Assembly (NCBI GenBank): GCA_040954595.2
Contig: CM082587.2
Coordinates: forward strand, 9,796,001 to 9,860,000
Direction of reading: 5' to 3'
Source of the DNA: Balanoglossus misakiensis
Taxonomy: Eukaryota > Hemichordata
Length of the DNA: 64,000 nt
Shown here in pieces: positions 24,816 to 36,300 of the stretch; positions within the stretch are counted from its first letter, which is position 1; each line of letters begins with the position of its first letter. The translations under genes and the position numbers were made by a program. The notes beneath the pieces were generated by a model. It was given only the letters and a program-made list of their open reading frames with translations, searched no databases and was not told the DNA's origin.

Positions 24816-24904
24816 GGTGCTAATTTTGGCATGAATTACACTCCATAGACGTCTGCGGTCCGACGACGTTTAATGAGCAACTTTGGTACCTGAAAAATGG
24901 CAAT

Positions 24905-25264
24905 TAAACGGATAAAGTCTCTCTCTCGCTGCCCTTTTTTCATTAATTATGTTTGATACAAGACACCATTTATGTTAATGTACATGTGGACATATAGTGA
25001 ATCAACGTTTAACCACACACAACTTCCATCATACTTGTAGACACAAGAGTGAAAAAACTCGCCAAAATGAATAATCGATCTCTACCATTTATTCATTTTC
25101 GGCGAGTTTTTACTCTCATATTATACAAGCGGGGTGGAAGTTGTGTGTGGTTGAATGTCCATTCACTACTTATACACATGTACATGTATATTAACATAAA
25201 CAGTCTCTTGTATCAAACATAATAAATGGAAAAAGGGCAGCGAGAGAGAGACTTTGTCCCTTTA
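24905..25264. repeat. Foldback MITE family A (unit B)
   Basis: Full-length copy of the element at 8892-9180, starting with a damaged AAACGGATAAAGTC and ending GACTTTGTCCCTTTAA. Confidence 0.82.
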
Positions 25265-25962
25265 ATAGTACCGTATCTTGGCCCTATCTTGTCTTCTTCA
25301 CATGGCAGATACTTACACCCAAGAGCATCTTGAAGTCCTATTTTTCACCTGCAATTCAGTACGCTTGAACTCGTGTGACCTTTGCGTGGATCCTCCAAGA
25401 GGTTTAAGGCGCAAAGTTTGAGTGCAAATCTTACATAACAGTTGGTGCTTGCGAATGACTGCTCAGTCTAGGAAGTGGATCTTCTTTGTGCAGTGTTTAA
25501 GATCATGGCAACTGTCTGTCAGATCACCCATACCCTAAGCAGTGGTCACAATATATTAATTCAAGATGGCTGTTGCATGCTGTATTTGTCACTTGGAGAC
25601 GACATGATATTTAGGGGCCCAGATATGACATTTATTGTCGTTTTTCAGGTACCAAATTCGCTCATTATAAAATGTCGTCAGACTATAGGCGTCGATCGAT
25701 GTCATTTATTTGGTCGTCTTTAAAGAGTTTGATTTAGAAAGAGAGAACGCACCTGATTAGAACATACTTTTTGAATTCTACTGATTGTTGCATAAAAATC
25801 ATGCGACTGTAGAAATTCTAGAACATGTTTGCACGAGCTCAGCGGCCATGTTATAGAATAGTGAATGATGGGGCCCTGCAACTGGCACGATTTATTCCCA
25901 CTTGAACAACAGATTTGAAATAATGAACTTGTTTATCTTTATCAAGCAAAATCATAATTGGG

Positions 25963-26024
25963 TCATCCCCAGCAGAAAGGGGTCTGGTCATAAGCATCAC
26001 ACTCCCATAAGACCCCTTTCTGTT
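25963..26024. repeat. Short hairpin insertion, unit B only
   Basis: About 62 bp with arms CAGAAAGGGGTCT and AGACCCCTTTCTG, placed inside AATTGGGATGGCC of unit A (near 9848). A GGGT/GGGA doubling at the edges suggests a short target duplication. Confidence 0.75.
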
Positions 26025-26506
26025 TGGGATGGCCGAATTATTATAATGAGGTTATAAACAGTGCACTTGGGTATTTGGTAGGGATATAAGACTTCTCAGG
26101 TGAAAATTAACATATTTTGATGAAATAATCACCAAGTGAAGTGAGGTGATTATTATAACCTCTAATTAGGTATGATTGGCAACAAACTTTCTCAGAATAA
26201 ATATTTGGCTGCTGTAGTAAGGGGACATTTTAGTGGTTATTGTCAAGACAATTTTTTTATGTGATAGTGTATATTTTTCATTAACAGGTACGATACACTA
26301 TACTTGCTGATTGGTGGAGTTGGTCTACAACTGCTATCCATACAGAGATGATATTTTCATCTGTCAAGTCCTCGTGAAGTCATCTAAGAATTTCTTCTCT
26401 TCATGAGATATCACTTGAACTGACTTGGTGATTTTGATGCCATGCCTGAAAGGACAATCAACTTGGTGTTTATTGGAAAAATGAAGGACAACTCTCTGAC
26501 CATTAA

Positions 26507-26706
26507 AGGGACATGCAAAGACTCTCTCTTTCTGCCCCTTTGTTTTCCATTGGCTGATACAAGACACTGTGTATGTGTTATTTGACATGTGGCAAGACAA
26601 TGAATCAATGTTCGAACATTACACAATGTCCATCCCACTTGTAGACACGAGATTAAAAATGTGTAGACACGAGATTAAAAATCTCAGCAAAATGATTAAC
26701 CAGTCT
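26507..26706. repeat. Diverged half of MITE family A (unit B)
   Basis: Copy of 10332-10530. Confidence 0.6.
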
Positions 26707-28208
26707 CTACCTCTTAATCGTGCATGGGTTTCAAATCTTACCAATGTGTGCATGCAAATGTGTTGTTGTCGCTGATATAGGTAAACACAAACATGGTCAC
26801 TGGCAACTCACTACATAAGGAAACTGCGGGTCAGATAAACACTTTCTCAGAAATCCGATGGCAAAAAATCTTGGCTATGGAAGTGCACCATCAGGTCACA
26901 GTTACCCTTGGGATTCACCCATAGGAAGGGCAGTAGGACACATTGTACTCTAACTCCCACCCCCCTCACAATTTGGCCACAGAACCATAGTATATCTGAT
27001 AGAATTTTCACCTGAAAGACACCTGGAAATGTATAAATATGTTCCATGAAGTAACTTTTGATGGATTTTTTTTTCACAAAAAGTGTGCCATCTTATTTAT
27101 TCTCCTGGCTGAAATGTTTTTCTTTTACATTTGCTGGGAATCTTTTTAAAAAAAAATGTTCTTTACCCCCCTCCCTAGTCACTCAAATGGTTCATCCCTT
27201 ACCATACCTATTCCACAGTGCTCTACATGCAAGACCAGAATATACCTTCAATTCAATGTGTTGTTGCACAGTTTGCTTGAGTTAATTCAGTTTGAGGTCA
27301 GCTGTGATGCGGGTGTATTATGATGTTAATTAATACCTCATTTGCATAACCTATTGATTTCATCTGGCTGGGTATCCAACCAGCCAATCATTTCCTTCCA
27401 TAAATCTGTCAATGTGAAGAAATAAAACTGAATCTGCCCGCAGTTCAAGCCTATAGCCAAAACTACCGCATGTTGTCTAACACGTTCTGTCTACATTTTC
27501 AGGTCAGTACATTTTACAGTTTTCACAGTATTTTTCTTGTGTGGTTTCATGTAAATGTTAAAAATAGACAAAGTGTCTCTTTTTGAGCTTTTTCCATGAA
27601 TTATGTTGGATATGAAAACTATTCCTGCTGTTTGACTACATGCTGAAATACTGGACTTAGTATGCTTGTAGACATACAGGATTGAACATTCAGTGAAACA
27701 ATTTATGGTTTCTACCAGTTATTCACTGTGAAATTTTGTTCATGTACTTGACTGTATAGACAGTGTTGCATACTGTTTAGACCGGGACCTGTAATGAGGA
27801 GTAAAACGAATTGCTGGCCTTTTCAGTGTAAAACAAAACAAAACAAAACATACTAGTGGCGATTTTTCATAATACATGTATTTAATTTGTCTTCACAACA
27901 GTGACATAGGCTTAGAAAAAATACATAGCAAAAGTGAGATGAAAAGCTACACGACTTTATTCACAGGGTAAAACTAAAAATGTTTCAGAGACACTATTTG
28001 CCATTTGTAAATACACAGAATTAATTCTCACACATAAAGTTAAAGCATAGACCCGGACGCTCGGTCCCATACACGACACTATATGCCAGTATATGAGCTG
28101 AGATGTTCCAGAAACAATACAATGGTTTCTGTGTGCACGTCATATCTTTTCAATCATTGGGAAGTACGATACATTACTACTCTGGTACTCTTTAAAAATT
28201 TGCAACAA

Positions 28209-28741
28209 TACTGTAAAACACTTTATTTTCGCGAGCACTAAAATAACGTTAAAATAAAAAGTCGTGTAATTTTTCTTGAAGATAACGATGCAGTTAATGA
28301 AATAAGAAAACGCAAAAATAAAAGGGACAAAGTCTCTCTCTCGCTGCCCTTTTTTCCATTAATTATATTTGATAAGAGACAACGTTTGTTATTCTACATG
28401 TGGATATATAGTGAATGAAGGTTCAACCACACACAACTTCCATCCCTTTTATAGACAGGAGAGTGAAAAAAATCGCCAAAATGAATAATCGTTCTTTACC
28501 ATTTATTCATTTTGGGCGAGTTTTTACTCTCATATCCTACAAACGAGATGGAAGTTGTGTGTTGTCGAATGTTGATTCACCATATATCCACATGTAGAAT
28601 AACATATTCGGCGTCTTGTATCAAATATAGTTAATGGAAAAAGGCCAGCGAGAGAGAGACTTTGTCCCTTTAATACTCACGAAACAGTGGCCTCTCGATA
28701 TCGCGAAAATTTAAAGTCACGAAAATAAAGTGTTTTACAGT
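28209..28741. repeat. MITE family F, split by family A (unit B)
   Basis: Ends as in 12216-12400, but interrupted at 28321-28673 by a family A element. Confidence 0.82.
28321..28673. repeat. Foldback MITE family A, unit B only
   Basis: About 353 bp starting AAAGGGACAAAGTCTCTCTC and ending GACTTTGTCCCTTTAA. Unit A at about 12325 has the empty site AAAAATTAATACTCACG, so the insertion used a TA- or TTAA-like target. Confidence 0.9.
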
Positions 28742-29763
28742 ACATGTACTTTGGTGTACATAGCAACTACATGTATAATACAACTGCCAATACCTGATTT
28801 CTTCATAATGTGCTAGATCTGAAGTCACTTTTCCGGAAAAACCTTTGGAAAAAAGCACTAGGGTTGATGCAAAGTACAAATGATAGCTATGCATATACAC
28901 CTGCAGACTGGCGTGCGGTGACACCTATCGCAAAATGGTACTGCCTACATCATGATGGGCGGAATTCAACCCTGGGACTCCCCTCCCCCCCCCCCCCCCC
29001 ATGGTTTTTCCTGAAAAGTGACCGCAAAGAAAGCACATTATGCATAAATCAGCTGGACTGAACTTCTCCTTCAAAGAAGGAATTTTGGTGAAAACATTGC
29101 AGCTGATTCTGAATACTAAACACTTTAAGTAAGATAAGTTTCTCCAATAATTGCATTGCTGCACATTTACATAACATTTTACAATTAAATTCATTAATAT
29201 GCTGATGAGGGCTAACAGAGGTCAGTCTTTTCAGGTACTGAAATTTACAACCGTCACAACTTCTTGTTGTTGTGATGACTTCAAATGAAGTTTATGAATG
29301 ATTGAGGTATTCTGACATATAATTGATATAATTTGTATTATTTTGGGCAACAGAGCTGTGATATTTTGTATTGTGCATATGGAGAGCAATTAAACAGGTG
29401 TGGCACCAATTTAATATATCACTTGTTCAAATCGCAAAATACAGCCACAATCTAGAGTCGATAAGATGTTCATGTATCAGTAAGCTTATTTGGATTGACC
29501 ACAGTTGGAAAATAAAATTATGAAATAAATGAAAAAAGTGGTAGCTCTTGGGGCTTTAATACAGGGGATGTCAAACAATGCAACCTGTTTTGCAATGACC
29601 TAATGTACTCCATTCTCATATGCAACTTATCCTGATTTTGTGACGTCAATCAAATTAATGGTCTTTTCACTGTTTTTAATTCCACAAACCATACAACAAA
29701 ACAATAGGGAAGTTGCACCGAAATTTCTCATAAATAGCCCAACATTTTAAGTAAGATTGATAA

Positions 29764-30028
29764 GGCCAAAATAAAAAAATATGTGCTGTTCCGATTACCT
29801 GACCTACCCTAATTTTGACCCACCGACCCTAAATTCTTTAGAGCTTCGTAAACCCGGAAGTTAAAAATATACATGTATCACAAAATAGACGCAAGAACTA
29901 TGACATCATACCTCTACATTACAGTTTTTCTGATGTAAAATGCGCATTGAGAAATAAAAAAATAATTCCCTACCTACCCTATTTTTGAAAACCATGTAAT
30001 CGGAACAGCACATATTATTTTTTTGGCC
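29764..30028. repeat. Foldback MITE, family G (unit B)
   Basis: Copy of 13758-14023. Confidence 0.8.
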
Positions 30029-30314
30029 TAAATATACAATGGTCCACATCTTAAATCCCACATAGGGTGAATCAGTTGAATGTCTCTGTATTCAGAGAGC
30101 GGCCATTTTTTTCTGATTTGTCACATAAGAGCCCACTTATTTTGACAACAGTGGAATTTCTTCAAGATGAACTGATCAGCTGAAGTACAATATTTCAAAT
30201 CGTACTCACTTAAATCAATATATTGTAATAAATGTATACACATTTAAATCAATATGTTCTCATACATGGCAGTTCAGCTAACAATTCCAATTTCTGATTG
30301 AATGATGACTGTCA

Positions 30315-33300
30315 TCACATTTTCGTTTTAATAAGTCTCCTTAACTCTTCAAGATATTTGATACTGTTTGATAATCTGAAAAACAAAACAAAAAACAGAA
30401 TCAGTTGATGGAAAAATCTACCCTGTCAATACACTGCAACAGATCCAGAATCATCCAAAATTGCTTCAAAACCCTACAGTGTTGGCCATATGTTACAATT
30501 CTGAAGTCATCTAAAGACACGGTGGATGAATCAATAAATTACACAAACAAATACACGCATACAACTTGTCTCATTAGTCCAGGATAGAGAGAACTGCTAG
30601 TTAAATTCATCCCATATATTATTATCTCCAACAATACAAGGTTTACCAATAAACCCTAATAAACACTGCCAAGTCAGTTGAAACTGGTTTGATTTCCAGG
30701 GTGCCTAGAATCCTGGCTCCCAGGCCTGTTAGACTGCCAAGTGCGTGTTAATCAGTTGGGCCTATACAAGACCATGTGTGGAGAGAGCAAAGGGGGGAAA
30801 ACCATGAGTCTTGATTCTAGACTAATTTCACTTTTGCCCCCCCCCCCCCCAAAAAAAAAAAATCTCACAATCTCCTTGTCCAATCGCTTTGAAATTTGCT
30901 GTGCATAGCAGATCCCTGGGGTTGATCCAAGAGACCCTGTTGTAAGTATTTTCTAAAATACTTCTTTTTTATTCTTACCTCCCAAATGCATTTAACAAGG
31001 ACACAATCTCAGATCTCTGCAGTCTAAATTCTTCTTTGTGGAACAGAGTCTCATCAGAGAAAAGAATTTTTAGTGCTGTTCCCATTCCTCGGGTCTGTAG
31101 AGACAAAAATATTACGTATTATCATACATGCAACGCCTGTATTTGGCACTTTCTATTGTTCTCGCCCCGAAGATATTTTACGGTATTACACTGAGTGCAA
31201 TATATCTTCACTCCGCGTCTCGAACTATTTTTGAGAACGCGCGCGCGACAGTTCGCTGCGCGTGCGAGCGACGTACGGGGCATAGGACACTAGTGGAGAG
31301 GGGTGCTGTAAAATTCGGTTATTAGAAGCTGAAATAACGTTTTCATAGCTGGCGGTTTTGCCATGTTGAATGTATCATTTTTACTTCTTCGCAATTCTCA
31401 ATGCAAAATAATTGTTAACATGATATTTTGAAAGAGAACGTAGACAATTTTATTTAGAATGCGGATGTGCCCATTGTAATGAAAGCTGCCAACGCTCATA
31501 AATGATACTACGGCCCACACTACTGCCGTGATCCCAGCGCCTGGTTCAATTTGAAATTGTTTTTCTCGGCGCATTTTCGCAAATCGTACTGTTTTATAGA
31601 TATGCATGTATGCAACTCGTCAAAATACGGACATCACTAAAATACGACGCGTTATCGACCAAAATTCGTGTAATAACCCCTAATTATATATTGCCGATGT
31701 TTACAGTTCTAGTAAAGTTTCATGAGATAGGACGGGTTGTCAAGAAGAAAAATGATAGATATCACTTACTTGAAGTTTGCCCCACAATTTGCATTTATCA
31801 CATCCAACACAATCCATTATCTTGGAGATGTTCCTAAAATGTGTACGGAATTCTTCCTGCATAAAAGAAAAATACATGATTATGTTATTATGATTACTTA
31901 ACATAAAATACACTACATGAACATCTAGTGCACTGTACTTAAAGGATGTATAAGCAGAATGTTAACCTGTAAACTGTGCAATTTGTGCGCATTTGTCTCT
32001 TTCCTTTGGAATTGCGAGAAAACTCGCTTTACTATAATTGTCATTTTCATGAAATTATTCACATAGCTATGTCAAGTAAAAATACATTTATTAGTCAAAT
32101 AAAACAGTACGGTCACTGTGTTCATTTTGAGATAAACGTTGTTATCGGTAAATGATTTTCTCATAGACCCAGACCACTGATCAACTATCGACTAAATTCA
32201 CAGCTGCCTTATTTTTAAAAACATGTGCAGTGACCCGTATATTGCAAAATTTTATTTTTACAAAGGAAAAATCAAAAATCCACAATTAAAAAAATAGGCT
32301 CAATGTGTCAACAACCCAGTCAAAAGAACTGCGAACAAGGTGGTCCCAAAAACAAAGGCAGTGTCATTTCATGCAGTGTCACGTCTAGTGAGTATGTGAA
32401 TTGTAATGCAATAAGGGGACTTTTCATGTAAAATTAGCTTAATGTGAAAAATTGCAACTAAAAACATTTGCAATGACACATTTCTGCCCTTCTTATCTCA
32501 TTGTTGCCCCAGACAATACTACTACCTCAGAAGAATTGACTGATTACATCCAAATTGACGCGTGCTGCTGCAATTGAGGTCACCGGGCTGCTTTTTTAAT
32601 GTGGCTCAGACTCAGACTAAGAGAATGAACCACCACAACTCAACAATTCAGACAGAGAAAGGGCATTGTTAGGCGATGCTGATGCATCGTTGGTTCAGAA
32701 ATGTTTAGGGTAATAATTGAAACATTCTACAGCTGTTGTGACCCAGCCAGGAATCTCTGCAGTTTTCCTGAGTCAAGTTCCAAATCTGTACCCATAATGA
32801 TGGTTTTCAAACTTTGGCATTAGCGTTAAAAAAATATTGGCCACAGTCCAAGTGGGCAAACGGTGGCTTATGTTGTCAGGCAATACTGAATCTGTTGCAT
32901 TCTGACAACAGTCCATCAGTGATTCAAAGTTTTGAAATGACAGTATCTATATAAAGCACTGTGTAAATTCATGCTAAATTTGAAAAATAAATTGAAAAAT
33001 CTGTACTTAATAATATTCTTACTAGTGAATTCAAAGCTTTATTTCTGCTTCATGTTCCTAACTAAAATATAGAATCGATCTCTCATATATTATTATGCCT
33101 GGGGAAACATCAATATTAGAAATGAGTCTATGAATATTCATGACCAGTGACATCATCAGGATGCGACGTTATCATCAATCTTCATTCACTAAGCTTTTTC
33201 ATTGAAATATTGCACATTGACATTTCTGAAATACCAAATCCTGAAATACCTTTATTATGGTAAGTGGGTAGTGGTTGAAGGTAATGAAACAGTGTGCAGA

Positions 33301-36300
33301 TGAGATCCTTCTGTTTCAATTCCTGTTTCAAATACATATCACCATATACTGAACAGTATCTGAGCATCAAAAGTACTAAAAAGTAGGAGAAAATAGACAA
33401 AGCGATAAATTTTAAAAAAAGTGATGCGTTGACTTATAATGACCAGGACTCTTATCTGCTACTTGTACATCTCTATTTCTCCCTGAGATTTCCAGTATTT
33501 CATCCTGACTAGCTTCTACAAGGAGGATTGCCCCCCCCCCCCCCCACCCCACCCCTTTCTAGAATATTTGGGGAGGGCGAGGTTCCACTCATGTGTAAGA
33601 GCTGGTGTTTTCTTGTGAATGTTAGTGTGACTGACCTATGCATCATTTCATGCGGTGCGCAGGTCACCTTTGACATGTTGCTAGACGGTGCCAACCTGTC
33701 CGGCGGAGGGGGAATTGCCTGATCGCAGTGTCTAGATGAAAACTATTGATCGTATGGTACATAGCCCACTTTAATAGCTGGTTTCATTTCATATGATCCC
33801 AGACAATGGAAGTGCAACTTGAAATGACATGCCCCATTCAAATATAACCTGCAGTATTTAAAGATGACATCATACCAATATGGTCAGATAATAATCAGGA
33901 AGTACAGATAACTTCTCTTTCCAAACTCTGATTTCACCAGACAGAGCACGATGGGTTTGGACTGACAGTCTGTTAAGTTGAGGGTCAGTGGATGCCTGCA
34001 GTGTCAGCATCATTCGTTAGTTGACAGCATCCTGGTTGTACAATCTTCATACATTTTGAACTCGACCAATTCAGTACCTGCCTGTGTGTTTGCATGAACT
34101 GGTAGCGATGTCGCCACTTCTCCGTCGGTTCGCAATCATTCTTTTGATTGTGAACCTCTCCGAGTCCCGAGCAGGGACGCTGTGTAAAGTGTATAAAGCC
34201 ACATGCGTTGACTGCACTGACAGAGATCTTGTCAACCTTCCAGGGGATTTGCCAACCCGTGCCACTGACTTGGATCTGGCAAACAACAAATTACGATCGT
34301 TGCCGTCATACAGTTTTAAGAGTCTACGACAACTTGAGTGTCTCAGCATTGCATTTAATGACATCAAGAGCATCGGTTCTAAATCGTTGCGTGGACTGTA
34401 TCGGCTTCAACAGTTAGACTTGCAAGGCAACGGGATAGCCACGGTAGCTCCAGAGGCGTTTCTTGATTTGTCGAAACTAGAAATGCTCCACTTATCATCC
34501 AACCAACTCACCAACCTTCCCGAAGGAGTATTCTCAACCCTTGGAAAGTTAAAACAGCTCGACATTCGGAGCAATTCACTTGCGAGTCTCTCAGCACTGG
34601 CATTTCAAGGATTGGTCAGTTTACAGAAACTCGACCTGACGTACAACACAATAGAAGACCTTTCCGACGGGGTCTTTCAAGAGCTCACAAACCTAAAGTC
34701 GATTGGACTGAGTGACAATCCACTGCCATGTTTTCCAAGCAGTGCTGTACGAGATCTGAGCAACATAGAAGAGATCTACTTTGATCAAAACACTATTGGA
34801 GCCGATTGCAGCGAAATCAACCTCAAACGTCTGCAACATCTGAAGCTGCTTTCATTTCGACACTGCCAGCTTACCGACACAATCATTCAGAACATGAGCT
34901 TTGGTGGCAACGCTCCCTATAAGATTAACATGGCATTTAATAGACTTGTAGCATCGAACTATAGTGCGTTCAACGTTCTGAAAAATGTTTCACGTATTAA
35001 CCTCAGTGGGAACCAGATGAACCTAGATTCTTTGGAGAGATTTCTGCGCCATTTTCAAGGAGAAGGGTCCTCAGTCACCAAAAGTCTGAAGGAAAGGAAT
35101 TTAGTTGCACTTGAACTGGGTTCCAATGAGATATCATCGCTGCCGACCGGCGTATTTCAGCAGTTGCATGACTTGGAAGAACTGGACATGGGGTATAACA
35201 AACTGCAGCATGTTGCAGTAGATGCATTTCTGGGTCTGCATAATCTGAAGGTGCTGGGACTCAGCGACAACGAGCTGAACACTCTCCACTCGGCTTTCCG
35301 TGGCCTGGACAACATCCAGCTGATTGACTTCACTAGGAATCGTCTGTCCAACAGCACGCAGGTGCTTAATAGCCTCGGTAGGCTCCCGACTCTGAGGCAC
35401 CTAAACTTCAGCTACAACCACCTGGCCGGTCAAATGCCACCGAATATTTCCGACAGACTGCCATCCCTGGTGGACCTCGATCTGTCCCACAACAGTTTCA
35501 CCTCAGTTCACAATGATAGTTTCCGCTTCTCAGTGAATTTGGAAAGACTAGATTTGTCCCACAATGACATTCTTCTGTCGGCCGAACAAGTATTTTTCCC
35601 CCTGGTCTCGCTCCGATCCCTGTCACTGACGGGTAACCCTCTCGTGCACTACGACACGTTCAGCTGGCATCCTTTCAAACATTGCACAAACCTGCGAGAG
35701 TTATTCTTGTCAAATTGGTTTGCTGTGTCTTTGCATCTGGAGGACATCCCCGGACTAGAGAGCTTAGACTTTGACAATGCCCTGTACGAACATTACAAAG
35801 TGGGCTCGGTGGACATTGCAGACATGTCCAAAAAGTTAGGTTCATTAAGAGTCAGTAAGCTACGAATTGAAAATATGTTCATCACGAGTTGGCTAGGCAG
35901 ACGCAAGAATCATGAAATACAAAACCGGTTTCTGACCATAGAAACATTAGTGCTATCTAACGTTCGCTTTGGAATGACTTTTGATGCAAGTTTGTTTTTT
36001 TCATTGTTTCCTAATGTGAAAAACCTTTATCTCGAGTATATTGATGGAATAACAAGTTTGAAAGATCTACCAACAACCAAGAAATTAGAGTATATCAACT
36101 TTAGTTTAGGTTTTCATCACCAACTCACAGCTTTAAGTACAGAGTTACTGGAAAGTCAGCAAAATTTGAAAGAAGTAATTATATTTTCAACTGGCCTTGA
36201 TTGTACAGAGTGTAAAATGAAAGAATTCCTTGATTGGGCCAAATGGGATGAAGTTGTAATATTGAAAGTACCCAGATGTGAATTTCCATACAATGTGCCA

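Larger units (their letters stand above)
23565..24847. mobile_element. Foldback transposon with tandem ATCGAAAAGC arrays, unit B only
   Basis: About 1.28 kb bounded by GACGTCT on both sides (23558-23564 and 24848-24854). Unit A has a single GACGTCT at the matching site near 8836, so this is an insertion with a 6-7 bp target duplication. It starts ATGGAGTGTAATTCATGCC and ends GGCATGAATTACACTCCAT. Inside the left end are four 20-bp units, inside the right end a much longer inverted array of the same core, and between them about 600 bp with no clear gene. A minus-strand ORF of 63 codons at 24033-24224 has no recognisable domain. Confidence 0.85.
23067..26351 (+). pseudogene. Duplicated WDR6 3' exons, orphan copy
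   Basis: Copies of the last two WDR6 exons: 23067-23134 and 26288-26351 with TGA. Splice sites and frame are intact. The upstream exon is reduced to its last ten bases plus a GTGAGT donor at about 22101. Because WDR6 is complete with unit A exons, this copy is dispensable. It could act as an alternative terminal exon pair or be spliced to readthrough from the unit A receptor. Confidence 0.85.

Noticed and set aside
34071-34373. Antisense 100-codon frame over the receptor start
   Set aside because: Shadow of the receptor coding sequence; the same frame appears in both copies only because the coding strand is conserved.
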